From Firmicutes bacterium CAG:882 (lineage in GTDB: Bacteria > Bacillota > Clostridia > Lachnospirales > Lachnospiraceae), in the NCBI GenBank assembly GCA_000435595.1, contig FR895404.1, positions 1-10,742 on the forward strand: a stretch of DNA of 10,742 bases, read 5' to 3'. Below, in pieces: positions 1 through 6,684 of this stretch; the first letter of the stretch is position 1, and each line of letters starts with the position of its first letter. The notes under the pieces are model-generated. The model did not search any database, was not told where the DNA came from, and worked only from the letters and a program-made list of their open reading frames with translations. The position numbers and the translations under genes were made by a program.

Positions 1-987
1 GGTTATATCAAGACCGACAAGAGATTTGTAGCTAATTATAAGGACGGAGCATGGGACGACGGTGTGCTCACAGAGGATGACAAGGTTGTTATCAGCGAGT
101 GTGCGGGCGTGCTCCAGTATGCACAGACCTGCTTTGAGGGACTCAAGGCATATACAACTGAGCAGGGCAGGATTGTTACATTCCGTCCGGATCTTAACGG
201 TGAGAGAATGGAGAATTCATGTAAGAAGCTCATGATGCCTGTTTTCCCTAAGGAGAAGTTCGTTGACGCTGTATTAAAGACAGTTGAAGCCAATGCAGCT
301 TATGTTCCACCTTACGGAAGCGGTGCTACACTTTATATCAGACCATATATGTTCGGAAGCAACCCTGTAATCGGTGTAAAGCCTGCTACAGAGTATCAGT
401 TCAGAATATTCACAACACCTGTTGGCCCTTACTTCAAGGGCGGTGCCAAGCCACTCACAATCAGAGTATCTGATGTGGATAGAGCAGCTCCTCACGGAAC
501 AGGTGATATCAAGGCGGGTCTTAACTACGCAATGAGCCTTTTCAACATTGTAGATGCACATGAGCATGGCTATGATGAGAATATGTACCTTGATCCGGCT
601 ACAAGAACATACGTTGAGGAGACAGGTGGTGCTAACTTCATCTTTGTAACCAAGGATGGCAAGGTTGTAACACCTAAGTCCGGAAGTATCCTTCCGTCAA
701 TCACAAGACGTTCACTCCTCACAGTTGCCAAGGATTATCTTGGACTTGAGGTTGAGGAAAGACCTGTTGCAAAGGCAGAGCTTAAGGATATGGCAGAGTG
801 TGGTCTTTGCGGAACGGCAGCAGTTATCTCACCTGTCGGTAAGATTGTTGACCACGGAACAGAGATTTGTCTTCCAAGCGGCATGGGTGATATGGGACCT
901 GTGACAAAGAAACTCTATGATACACTCACAGGCATCCAGATGGGACGTATTGAGGCACCTAAGGGCTGGATTTATGAGATAATGTAA
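1..987 (+). CDS. ilvE: Branched-chain amino acid aminotransferase, 5' end outside window
   Basis: PLP-dependent fold-type IV transaminase of the cytoplasm. It interconverts leucine, isoleucine and valine with their 2-oxo acids, using glutamate/2-oxoglutarate. The reading frame is open from base 1 (GYIKTDKRF...), so the gene starts upstream and the GTG at 64 is only an internal valine; 328 residues are visible. Seen: FEGLKAY at window residues 45-51; the PLP-lysine motif GTGDIKAGLNYA, with the lysine codon at 511-513 (residue 171); an acidic-Gly-rich segment (YVEETGGANFIF); and the C-terminal ECGLCGTAAVISPVGKI stretch typical of BCATs. Family members are about 340-360 aa, so only some 15-30 residues are missing. 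The domain order fits the long bacterial and eukaryotic-like BCAT subgroup better than the roughly 309-aa E. coli IlvE; that placement is inference. It ends at TAA, with hairpins just downstream. Nothing suggests disruption. Confidence 0.95.
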   Translation, partial: GYIKTDKRFVANYKDGAWDDGVLTEDDKVVISECAGVLQYAQTCFEGLKAYTTEQGRIVTFRPDLNGERMENSCKKLMMPVFPKEKFVDAVLKTVEANAAYVPPYGSGATLYIRPYMFGSNPVIGVKPATEYQFRIFTTPVGPYFKGGAKPLTIRVSDVDRAAPHGTGDIKAGLNYAMSLFNIVDAHEHGYDENMYLDPATRTYVEETGGANFIFVTKDGKVVTPKSGSILPSITRRSLLTVAKDYLGLEVEERPVAKAELKDMAECGLCGTAAVISPVGKIVDHGTEICLPSGMGDMGPVTKKLYDTLTGIQMGRIEAPKGWIYEIM

Positions 988-990
988 GAT

Positions 991-1017
991 TCCGATTTGT
1001 AATTGTTCAGAATCGGA
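991..1017. other. Small inverted repeat just after the ilvE stop
   Basis: TCCGATT (991-997) is the exact reverse complement of AATCGGA (1011-1017), with a 13-nt loop. It starts three bases after the ilvE stop codon and has no T-run. It could be a weak 3'-end stem or an operator half-site pair. No function can be assigned from sequence alone. Confidence 0.35.
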
Positions 1018-1040
1018 CAAATTTATGCAATTATAGGCAG

Positions 1041-1078
1041 TAAGAGGAGTTCCGCGTTGCGGAACTCCTCTTATTTAA
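1041..1078 (+). terminator. Strong hairpin between ilvE and the ABC exporter operon
   Basis: A perfect 15-bp stem pairs 1041-1055 (TAAGAGGAGTTCCGC) with 1059-1073, closed by a 3-nt loop, and is followed by a short T-rich tract (TTATTT). The position, 54 bp after the ilvE stop, suits a rho-independent terminator for ilvE. The T-tract is weak, and only about 50 bp separate the stem from the next start codon. An attenuator in the leader of the exporter operon is therefore an alternative. Confidence 0.75.
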
Positions 1079-1125
1079 GCGTTATGGATAACATCATAAG
1101 GGACTGAAATTGAGAGAGGAAACGT

Positions 1126-2892
1126 ATGAAGGAATTTAAATTTTTATGGAAGTATATATCGCGGCACAGGTGGCAGTATATCGGTGGAATAATAACTCTG
1201 TTTGTAGTGGATTTTTTGAATCTGTATATACCGAGGCTTACCGGAGAGGTTACTGATGGGCTCACGGCACACACGCTTAGTTTTTCGGGACTTCTCAAGA
1301 TAATTGCAGCGATAATGATTGTCGGTGCAATTATAGCACTGGGACGTTTCTTTTGGAGACTGTTTTTGTTCGGAGCTGCAAGAAAGATTCAGTATGAGAT
1401 GCGAAATGATATGTTTTCACACCTTGAAGGAATGTCGGTTGAGTACTACAACGAGCACAAGACGGGAGATTTGATGTCGAGATTTATAAACGACCTCAAC
1501 TCAATCCGTTCGGCTATAGGTATGGCGGTCATATCGGCGTTCGATGCGACTGTTATGGCGGTTATGGTTATATGCCAGATGATTTTCTATGTCGATTTGA
1601 AGCTGACACTTCTTGCAATTATACCTATGATATTTATATTTGCCGGAGAATTTTACTATGGTGCCATTATGAAAAAGCGTTTTAACGAGAAGCAGGAGGC
1701 ACTTTCTGATTTGACGGATATGGTACAGGAGAGCTTTTCGGGTGTGCGTGTCATTAAGGCGTTTGTTCAGGAGAGGGCTGAGTTAAAGGCATTTTTAAAG
1801 TACAATGACAGGTCAAGAGACAAGAATATGGGTGTGGCTAAGCTGCAGGCAATTGTCATGCCGCTTCTCGATGTCATTATCGGAGCGAGCAGTCTCATCA
1901 CGCTTTTGTACGGAGGTTATCTTGCCCTTGTGGGAGATATAACACTCGGACGGTTCGTAGCGTTCAACCAGTATGTTACCATGCTGGTGTGGCCTATGAT
2001 TGCAGCGGGTGAGAGTATAACAACCATGTCACAGGGACTCGCATCTGCAAAGCGTGTCAAGGAAGTGTTAGACGAGAAACCTGAGATATTTGATGATCCT
2101 GATGCGGATAAGGTTGAGAAGATTGACGGGCATATAACATTTAACCACCTTACATTCATTCATAACGGACATACGGAGCCTACGCTTCTTGACGTGTGCC
2201 TGGATGTGCCTGCGGGAACAACGCTTGCGGTTATCGGAAGAACCGGAAACGGAAAGAGTACGCTCGTCAACCTTTTGCTTCATCTTTATAATACCAAGCC
2301 GGGAATGATACTTATTGACGGAAGGGATATCAACAAGATTCCTTTAAATGTTTTGAGGGCGAATATTGCTTATGTACCGCAGGATAATTTTCTTTTCTCG
2401 GACAGTCTCAGACATAACATAGCGTTCGGAGCTGAGGGTGATGATATGGACGAGGTTATAAAGGCGACTAAGGCAGCCTGCATTCATGATAATATTGTGG
2501 CTTTTCCGGATGGATATGAGACGATAGTCGGGGAGAGAGGCGTGACGCTTTCAGGTGGACAGAAACAGAGAAGCTCAATTGCGAGAGCTCTCATGAAAGA
2601 TGCACCGATACTCATTCTCGACGATGCACTTTCGGCTGTGGATACCGATACGGAGGAGCATATCCTGAGTAACCTTAAGGAGAACAGAAAGGGCAGAACG
2701 ACAATTCTTATAGCACATAGAATTTCAACAATACAGAATGCCGATATTATCATGGTGCTTGATGAAGGAAGGGCTGCCGAGATTGGAAATCACAACGAAC
2801 TCATGGCAAAGAACGGAATATACAAGAACATGTTCGACAAGCAGCAGCTTGAGGCTGCCAAGGGACAGAGCGGCAAGGAGGTGGCTGAATAA
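1126..2892 (+). CDS. ABC exporter half-transporter, degenerate-site subunit (BmrC-like)
   Basis: 588-aa type IV (B-family) ABC half-transporter: an N-terminal six-helix domain (about residues 1-310), then an ATPase domain. Seen: Walker A GRTGNGKST at 371-379, Q-loop YVPQDN, canonical signature LSGGQ at 475-479, Walker B ILILDD ending at D499-D500, and H-loop H531. The position normally held by the catalytic glutamate is aspartate (D500). In heterodimeric exporters such as BmrCD, LmrCD and TM287/288 this marks the subunit whose Walker A/B forms the non-hydrolysing site. Its length is close to BmrC/YheI. The start follows a GAGAGAGG ribosome binding site at 1112-1119 with good spacing. The stop overlaps the next start by one base (TAATG), so the two subunits are translationally coupled. 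The substrate cannot be read from sequence; multidrug or peptide/lipid export is the family expectation. Exporter family: very sure. Drug specificity: not known. Confidence 0.93.
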   Translation: MKEFKFLWKYISRHRWQYIGGIITLFVVDFLNLYIPRLTGEVTDGLTAHTLSFSGLLKIIAAIMIVGAIIALGRFFWRLFLFGAARKIQYEMRNDMFSHLEGMSVEYYNEHKTGDLMSRFINDLNSIRSAIGMAVISAFDATVMAVMVICQMIFYVDLKLTLLAIIPMIFIFAGEFYYGAIMKKRFNEKQEALSDLTDMVQESFSGVRVIKAFVQERAELKAFLKYNDRSRDKNMGVAKLQAIVMPLLDVIIGASSLITLLYGGYLALVGDITLGRFVAFNQYVTMLVWPMIAAGESITTMSQGLASAKRVKEVLDEKPEIFDDPDADKVEKIDGHITFNHLTFIHNGHTEPTLLDVCLDVPAGTTLAVIGRTGNGKSTLVNLLLHLYNTKPGMILIDGRDINKIPLNVLRANIAYVPQDNFLFSDSLRHNIAFGAEGDDMDEVIKATKAACIHDNIVAFPDGYETIVGERGVTLSGGQKQRSSIARALMKDAPILILDDALSAVDTDTEEHILSNLKENRKGRTTILIAHRISTIQNADIIMVLDEGRAAEIGNHNELMAKNGIYKNMFDKQQLEAAKGQSGKEVAE

Positions 2893-4877
2893 TGAAGAGA
2901 TTACTTAAATATCTTAAGCCACATGCACTTACAATGCTTATCGTGTCGGTTATGGTGCTTCTTATAACTGCCGTCGAACTCTATAAGCCTATTATTATAG
3001 GTGATGCGATTGACTATTACATTAACGGATATTACAATGCGTATGCCGTGGTGGATGCGGATGCTCCGGGAGCGGTGCGTTACGGTGATGTGTATATAAG
3101 CAAGAACTACGACGCGGATGCAGGCAGTGAATTGTACTATCAGATGTTTCTTTACAATGATAATTATTACATGGCGGAGAATATAACTGCTGAGGAGTGC
3201 GAACTACTTGAAAAAGCAGGATCGGAGATTCTTTCGGAGTACGCTGAGAATGCAAAGTGCCTTACAAGGGATGAACTTAAGGAGTTAAGACATTTTGATT
3301 TTACGGGAATATGCCGTGCGGCACTTCTGTATCTTGGCGCATTGCTCGCAGGATTTATATTGAATGCACTTCAGACATATATGCTGCAGAAGCTTGGTCA
3401 GGATATCATATATAAGATGCGTGAGGAGCTGTTTGCACATATTCACAGCCTGTCACTCAGCTTTTTTAACACACAGCCTGTCGGTAAGCTGGTGACGAGA
3501 GTTACGAATGATACCGAGGCGGTAAATGAGATGTTCTCAAGTGTTCTTGTCAGACTTTTTAAGAACATTGTAAAGATAATAGGATATGCGGTGGTAATGC
3601 TTTCAATCAATGTAAAGCTTGCAGGATATTCATTTCTGCTTCTGCCGCTTATAGGTGTTCTTACATTTGTGTTCAGGCATCTGTCAAGGCAGGCGTACAG
3701 AATAACAAGAAACAAGATTACGGATATCAATACATTCCTCTCTGAGAATATTTCAGGTATGAAGCTCATACAGATATTTACACGCGAGAAGGAGAAGTAT
3801 GCCGAATTCGAGGATAAGAGCAAGGGACTCTACAAGGCGGGCTACAGGGAAATGATGATATTTGCAATATTCAGACCTATAATTTACCTGCTGTCAATAG
3901 CCGCACTTGTGATAATTGTCGCAAGAGGCGGAAGCCTTGTGCTCGGAGGAACAATCTCTATCGGAACCCTGTATATATTCATCAACTATATAAGTTCGTT
4001 CTTTGACCCGATTCAGGAGCTTGCCGAGCAGTTCGGAACTCTGCAGTCGTCGATTGCGTCGGCTGAGAAGATGTTCCAGATTCTCGATGTGAAGCCTGAA
4101 ATTGTAAATCCTGCACATCCTGTAGATGTAAAGCTTGACGGCAAAATCGAGTTCAAGAATGTATGGTTTGCTTATGAGAAGGATGAGTACATCCTAAAGG
4201 ATGTAAGCTTTACGATTAATCCGGGTGAGAAGGTTGCCTTTGTAGGTGCCACGGGAGCAGGAAAGAGCTCAATTCTCAACCTTATCGGACGCTATTTTGA
4301 CATTCAGAAGGGTGAAATCCTTATCGACGGTGTGAACATAAAGGACATTGATACCGATGTGCTTCGCGGCGCGATAGGTCAGGTACAGCAGGATGTATTC
4401 CTCTTCACAGGAGACATAAAGAGCAATATCTCGCTCAGAAACGAGAACATAACGCTTGATGAGATTAAGGCTGCGGCAAAATATGTCAATGCGGACAGCT
4501 TTATAAGCAAGATGCCGGGCGGCTACGATGAGCCTGTGACGGAGAGAGGTTCGACGCTCTCAGCAGGACAGAGGCAGCTCATTTCGTTTGCAAGGACACT
4601 TGCATATAAGCCGACGATACTTGTTCTCGATGAGGCGACGGCTAACATTGATACCGAGACGGAGAGCCTTATAACGGAGGCTATGGAGAAGCTCATGACG
4701 GGAAGAACGACCATCATGGTTGCCCACAGACTTTCGACAATCCAGCATGCCGACAAGATTATGGTTATGGATAAGGGAAGAATCGTCGAGTCCGGAAATC
4801 ATCAGGAGCTTCTTATGCAGAACGGTGTGTACAGAAAGCTCTATGACCTGCAGCTTGCGGCGGAGGTCACTGAATAA
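2892..4877 (+). CDS. ABC exporter half-transporter, catalytic-site subunit with extracellular insert (BmrD-like)
   Basis: 661-aa partner of the upstream ABC protein, forming with it a plasma-membrane heterodimeric exporter. TM1 is at about 13-32 and TM2 only at about 142-162. Residues 45-135 between them are hydrophilic, rich in Tyr, Asp and Glu, and should be extracytoplasmic; BmrD (YheH, about 670 aa) carries a comparable extra domain. ATPase domain: Walker A GATGAGKSS at 452-460, Q-loop VQQDVF, signature LSAGQ at 556-560 (Ala in place of the usual first Gly), Walker B ending D580-E581 with the catalytic glutamate intact, H-loop H612. The altered signature completes the degenerate site with the partner's Walker A/B; the consensus site uses this subunit's Walker A/B and the partner's LSGGQ. 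The ATG overlaps the previous stop; AAGGAGG at 2875-2881 lies inside the upstream gene. It ends just before a hairpin shared with the convergent operon. Confidence 0.93.
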   Translation: MKRLLKYLKPHALTMLIVSVMVLLITAVELYKPIIIGDAIDYYINGYYNAYAVVDADAPGAVRYGDVYISKNYDADAGSELYYQMFLYNDNYYMAENITAEECELLEKAGSEILSEYAENAKCLTRDELKELRHFDFTGICRAALLYLGALLAGFILNALQTYMLQKLGQDIIYKMREELFAHIHSLSLSFFNTQPVGKLVTRVTNDTEAVNEMFSSVLVRLFKNIVKIIGYAVVMLSINVKLAGYSFLLLPLIGVLTFVFRHLSRQAYRITRNKITDINTFLSENISGMKLIQIFTREKEKYAEFEDKSKGLYKAGYREMMIFAIFRPIIYLLSIAALVIIVARGGSLVLGGTISIGTLYIFINYISSFFDPIQELAEQFGTLQSSIASAEKMFQILDVKPEIVNPAHPVDVKLDGKIEFKNVWFAYEKDEYILKDVSFTINPGEKVAFVGATGAGKSSILNLIGRYFDIQKGEILIDGVNIKDIDTDVLRGAIGQVQQDVFLFTGDIKSNISLRNENITLDEIKAAAKYVNADSFISKMPGGYDEPVTERGSTLSAGQRQLISFARTLAYKPTILVLDEATANIDTETESLITEAMEKLMTGRTTIMVAHRLSTIQHADKIMVMDKGRIVESGNHQELLMQNGVYRKLYDLQLAAEVTE

Positions 4878-4904
4878 AAACATAGAAAGAATAAAGAATG
4901 CAAG

Positions 4905-4950
4905 CGACCTCATCAGTGGGTGTATTTCCAACCGATGAGGTCGTTTTTAT
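4905..4950. terminator. Terminator between convergent operons
   Basis: A 10-bp stem, CGACCTCATC (4905-4914) with GATGAGGTCG (4934-4943), encloses a 19-nt loop and is followed by TTTTTAT on the plus strand: a good rho-independent terminator for the ABC exporter operon. The minus-strand operon ends at 4947, next to the same stem. Beyond it, the minus strand reads a looser T-rich stretch, so termination in both directions is plausible. Confidence 0.85.
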
Positions 4951-5723
4951 CTTATTATATACTCTTTTATAAAACTCTCCGCCTCGTCCGCCTGCATATA
5001 ATTCATATTAAGCGTGTACAAAACCGCATTTTCTACAAAGAAAACCGTTGTCATATTCTCCTGAACGGAAATGAGATACACGAAATCCCCGTCCTCAAAT
5101 GTAGCTAAATCCACTCCCTCCTTTTCGCTTCCCGCAAGATAGTCCGAAAAACCAAACGGCACAATTTCAATGCTTCTGATACCCAAACCGTTCTCACCGC
5201 ACATAATCTCAACACGCCACGAAGCATCGTCACTACTGTAGCGCACCTTGTAATACTTTATCTGCTCATCGCAGAACTGCCTGATACTTGTGGATATTTC
5301 TGCCTCGGAAAAATCCGACAGACTATCGTATTCCGTGTATTTGACGCCATCATCCGCACTTTCCTGATATTCCGACAACGAAAAAGAAAACTTTTCCTCG
5401 TCGTTTTCCCATTCCGCGCTATCCGCAATTTCGTCAACAACATTCTTATTGAGCGAGAAAACAAGCTTTCCGTTTTCAAAAAATAAATACTTATTTGTGT
5501 ATGCGTAGGCAGCACAGCCACCAAAAATGAAAACAATCAATACAACTGCTGCCGCCAATACAGGTTTGAGACGGTGAAGCATATAACTATGCCTATTGCC
5601 GTCAGCCGACTGCTCATTTTTATCCCACTGCATGCTCTTAATCGTCTCCTCGATGTACTCCGCGGGAATATATCTTAGAAACTCTTCTTTTTTAATTTGG
5701 ACTCTGTCAGTTTTCAAATTCAT
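4947..5723 (-). CDS. Single-pass membrane protein, probable anti-sigma/sensor partner of the ECF sigma factor
   Basis: 258 aa. The N-terminal 50 residues are charged and cytoplasmic, including an EEFLRYIPAEYIEETIKSM segment that resembles helices of sigma-binding regions. One clear membrane helix lies at about 53-75 (LKPVLAAAVVLIVFIFGG), then an acidic C-terminal domain of about 180 residues, expected outside the cell. The C-terminus (VENAVLYTLNM... AESFIKEYI) resembles DUF4367-type domains; this is a by-eye resemblance only. No HxxxCxxC zinc anti-sigma motif is present. The start overlaps the end of the sigma gene by 17 bp and has AAAGGGG just upstream, so the pair is translationally coupled. 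That gene order and topology are the classic layout for a sigma factor and its membrane-bound inhibitor. The role is inferred from context. What the outer domain senses is unknown. Confidence 0.75.
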   Translation of the reverse strand: MNLKTDRVQIKKEEFLRYIPAEYIEETIKSMQWDKNEQSADGNRHSYMLHRLKPVLAAAVVLIVFIFGGCAAYAYTNKYLFFENGKLVFSLNKNVVDEIADSAEWENDEEKFSFSLSEYQESADDGVKYTEYDSLSDFSEAEISTSIRQFCDEQIKYYKVRYSSDDASWRVEIMCGENGLGIRSIEIVPFGFSDYLAGSEKEGVDLATFEDGDFVYLISVQENMTTVFFVENAVLYTLNMNYMQADEAESFIKEYIIR

Positions 5724-6225
5724 ACCCCTTTCCGTTTAAATGCTTTTTCAGCTTAGCCCTTCCCCTTCGCAGTACGCTCTTGATCGTGGATGACTTCATT
5801 CCCGTATTCATCGATATTTCGTCTATTGTGTTTTCAAAATAGTAAAACATGATAAATACGTCCCTTTCCTTTTTATCAAGCTGTCCTAACGCCTCCTTTA
5901 CAAGTTCTGCCGTTTCCGCCCGTAAAATGTACTCCTCCAAATTCTCATCCGTGCGTATTTCCTCATGTTCATCAATATTCTCACCCGTAATTTTTATTTT
6001 CCTACAAAAATCAATCGTGGCATTGCGCGTTATGTATGACAAATATGTTTTAACGGATGCCTTATCCTCATCGTATATCTGAGAGGTTCTGCATAGCTTT
6101 AAATAGATGTCACTCAGAATGTCATCGACGTCGGCATCAGAAATATTCTTACCTACAGTTTTTATAACCGCTGTCAGGTAATCTTTATATTTATAAAAGG
6201 CTTCCTCAATCAGTCTGTCCTGCAT
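5707..6225 (-). CDS. ECF-type RNA polymerase sigma factor
   Basis: 172-aa sigma-70 family protein with only regions 2 and 4, as in extracytoplasmic-function factors. Region 2 spans about residues 5-80: DADVDDILSDIYLKL at 30-44 (core binding) and VKTYLSYITRNATIDFCRK at 58-76 (-10 recognition). Region 4 spans about 109-163: LGQLDKKERDVFIMFYYF, then the helix-turn-helix TIDEISMNTGMKSSTIKSV. The acidic linker (about 82-99) is typical. The frame stays open to a TTG at 6237 and an ATG at 6231, but GGAG at 6232-6235 sits six bases before the ATG at 6225, so I chose that start. Its last 17 bases overlap the membrane partner gene. The likely promoter is at 6480-6508, giving a leader of about 250 nt with heavy predicted structure. 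The target regulon is unknown; self-activation is common in the family, but I found no convincing ECF-type promoter here. Confidence 0.92.
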   Translation of the reverse strand: MQDRLIEEAFYKYKDYLTAVIKTVGKNISDADVDDILSDIYLKLCRTSQIYDEDKASVKTYLSYITRNATIDFCRKIKITGENIDEHEEIRTDENLEEYILRAETAELVKEALGQLDKKERDVFIMFYYFENTIDEISMNTGMKSSTIKSVLRRGRAKLKKHLNGKGYEFEN

Positions 6226-6265
6226 AACCATCTCCAATCATTTACGCACCTGTATTTCCGTTGTA

Positions 6266-6288
6266 AAGCGGACATTCGCAATCCGCTT
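6266..6288 (-). other. Hairpin in the sigma-operon leader
   Basis: AAGCGGA (6266-6272) pairs exactly with TCCGCTT (6282-6288) around a 9-nt loop. It lies about 30 bases before the sigma ribosome binding site on the minus strand, next to the larger folded element. It may be part of the same structured leader or repeat. Confidence 0.5.
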
Positions 6289-6302
6289 CCGCTACTTGCT
6301 CA

Positions 6303-6426
6303 TGAACGCAGTCGCTTTGCGAACTGTCAGTGGGAGCTTTTAACTCCCACTGACAATAAGCATCCCCCTTACCCCCGCTTAGTGCTTCTACACACTTGAA
6401 GCGGGGGATTGCTTATTCTGCGTTCA
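6303..6426. repeat. Four-arm palindromic element (structured leader RNA or mobile palindromic repeat)
   Basis: 124 bp that fold almost completely. An outer 9-bp stem (6303-6311 with 6418-6426) encloses three arms: an 8-bp stem (6355-6362 with 6410-6417), which itself holds CCCCCGCTT/AAGCGGGGG (6372-6380 with 6399-6407) plus AGTG/CACT; an 11-bp perfect hairpin GTCAGTGGGAG/CTCCCACTGAC (6326-6336 with 6344-6354); and a small CGC/GCG arm at 6313-6321. Several arms abut with no unpaired bases. On the minus strand it lies in the sigma operon leader. Such compact multi-hairpin units occur as IS200/IS605-derived palindromic elements or MITE-like repeats in Clostridia, and as structured RNAs. No transposase is nearby. 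The pairing is directly visible; the identity is inference. Confidence 0.7.
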
Positions 6427-6453
6427 AAATTATATACGGGGAGTTCTTAGTTT

Positions 6454-6511
6454 AAGTTGCATGGTGGCAACATTTATTTATTTTATAAAAAAAGAAAATT
6501 ACATGCAACTT
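6454..6511. promoter_or_regulatory. Inverted repeat flanking the sigma-operon promoter
   Basis: AAGTTGCATG (6454-6463) is the exact reverse complement of CATGCAACTT (6502-6511); 38 AT-rich bases lie between them. The right arm contains the -35 box of the predicted minus-strand promoter, and the left arm falls just after its likely start point. GCAAC at 6467-6471 can also pair with the left arm's GTTGC, giving an alternative local hairpin. The layout fits paired operator sites or a switching hairpin. On the plus strand the right arm is followed by a T-rich tract. Confidence 0.5.
6480..6508 (-). promoter_or_regulatory. Predicted promoter of the sigma/anti-sigma operon
   Basis: On the minus strand, TTGCAT (plus 6503-6508) and TAAAAT (plus 6480-6485) are separated by 17 bp, a good housekeeping (sigma-A type) promoter, with a T-rich spacer. 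The start point would be near 6473, so the RNA carries about 250 nt of leader before the sigma start codon, including the four-arm element. No other minus-strand promoter in this gap is as good; a TATAAT at 6429-6434 lacks a -35. Confidence 0.55.
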
Positions 6512-6523
6512 TTTCTCTTTATT

Positions 6524-6551
6524 TTGCGTACCGCTCATCGTTCAGTATAAT
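6524..6551 (+). promoter_or_regulatory. Predicted plus-strand promoter P1 (candidate small RNA)
   Basis: TTGCGT at 6524-6529 and a perfect TATAAT at 6546-6551, with a 16-bp spacer. It points away from the sigma operon into a region with no plus-strand gene, ending at the terminator at 6628-6662. Confidence 0.5.
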
Positions 6552-6569
6552 CTGGAGCTCAAGTAATCA

Positions 6570-6578
6570 TGGTATAAT
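6570..6578 (+). promoter_or_regulatory. Predicted extended -10 promoter P2 (candidate small RNA)
   Basis: TGGTATAAT is an extended -10 element (TGn plus perfect TATAAT) without a recognisable -35. It lies 27 bp downstream of P1 in the same direction. AT-rich intergenic DNA produces such boxes by chance, so support is moderate. Confidence 0.4.
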
Positions 6579-6627
6579 TAATACATATTATGACGAAGTA
6601 AGTTTTTATTAAAGAACAGATAAAATG

Positions 6628-6662
6628 AAAATCCCCCTGAGATTCAGGGGGATTTTGTTTTT
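6628..6662. terminator. Strong bidirectional terminator
   Basis: A 13-bp perfect stem, AAAATCCCCCTGA (6628-6640) with TCAGGGGGATTTT (6644-6656), has a 3-nt loop. On the plus strand GTTTTT follows. On the minus strand the stem gives a terminal TTTT plus CATTTTATC, suitable for ending the zinc-ribbon gene whose stop is at 6685. Confidence 0.88.
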
Positions 6663-6684
6663 AATGAAATTATGTTATTTATAC

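Larger units (their letters stand above)
6558..6662 (+). ncRNA. Candidate small RNA between divergent/convergent genes
   Basis: Two tandem promoter-like elements are followed, with no credible open reading frame, by a strong terminator. Start points would be near 6558 (P1) and 6585 (P2), giving RNAs of about 105 and 78 nt. The only ATGs open very short frames, for example ATG-ACG-AAG-stop at about 6590. The 3' end would lie next to the end of the zinc-ribbon gene on the other strand. No known RNA family is recognised. The terminator alone is explained by the zinc-ribbon gene, so the case rests on the promoters. Confidence 0.3.

Noticed and set aside
1081..1092. GTTATGGATAAC as a defined repressor operator
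   Set aside because: The arms are only 5 bp; such palindromes are common by chance in AT-rich DNA, and no regulator gene is nearby.
3443..3823. Minus-strand 126-aa reading frame inside the second ABC gene
   Set aside because: Shadow of a long, well-supported coding region with all ABC motifs on the plus strand.
4720..5108. Short plus-strand frames over the end of the ABC operon and the convergent gene
   Set aside because: They cross a terminator and overlap well-supported genes in other frames; no ribosome binding sites.
6303..6426. A tRNA or a CRISPR repeat because of the cloverleaf-like fold
   Set aside because: Arm lengths do not match a tRNA and there is no T-loop or anticodon-arm pattern; there are no regularly spaced repeat units.
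6429..6434. TATAAT on the minus strand as the main sigma-operon promoter
   Set aside because: No acceptable -35 at 16-18 bp; the TTGCAT-17-TAAAAT pair further upstream is better.
6303..6520. An intact IS200/IS605 insertion sequence
   Set aside because: No TnpA or TnpB reading frame is present; at most it is a non-coding derivative.
6238..6684. A missed protein-coding gene in the 447-bp gap
   Set aside because: No frame on either strand combines a ribosome binding site with a sensible length; the region is explained by promoters and hairpins.
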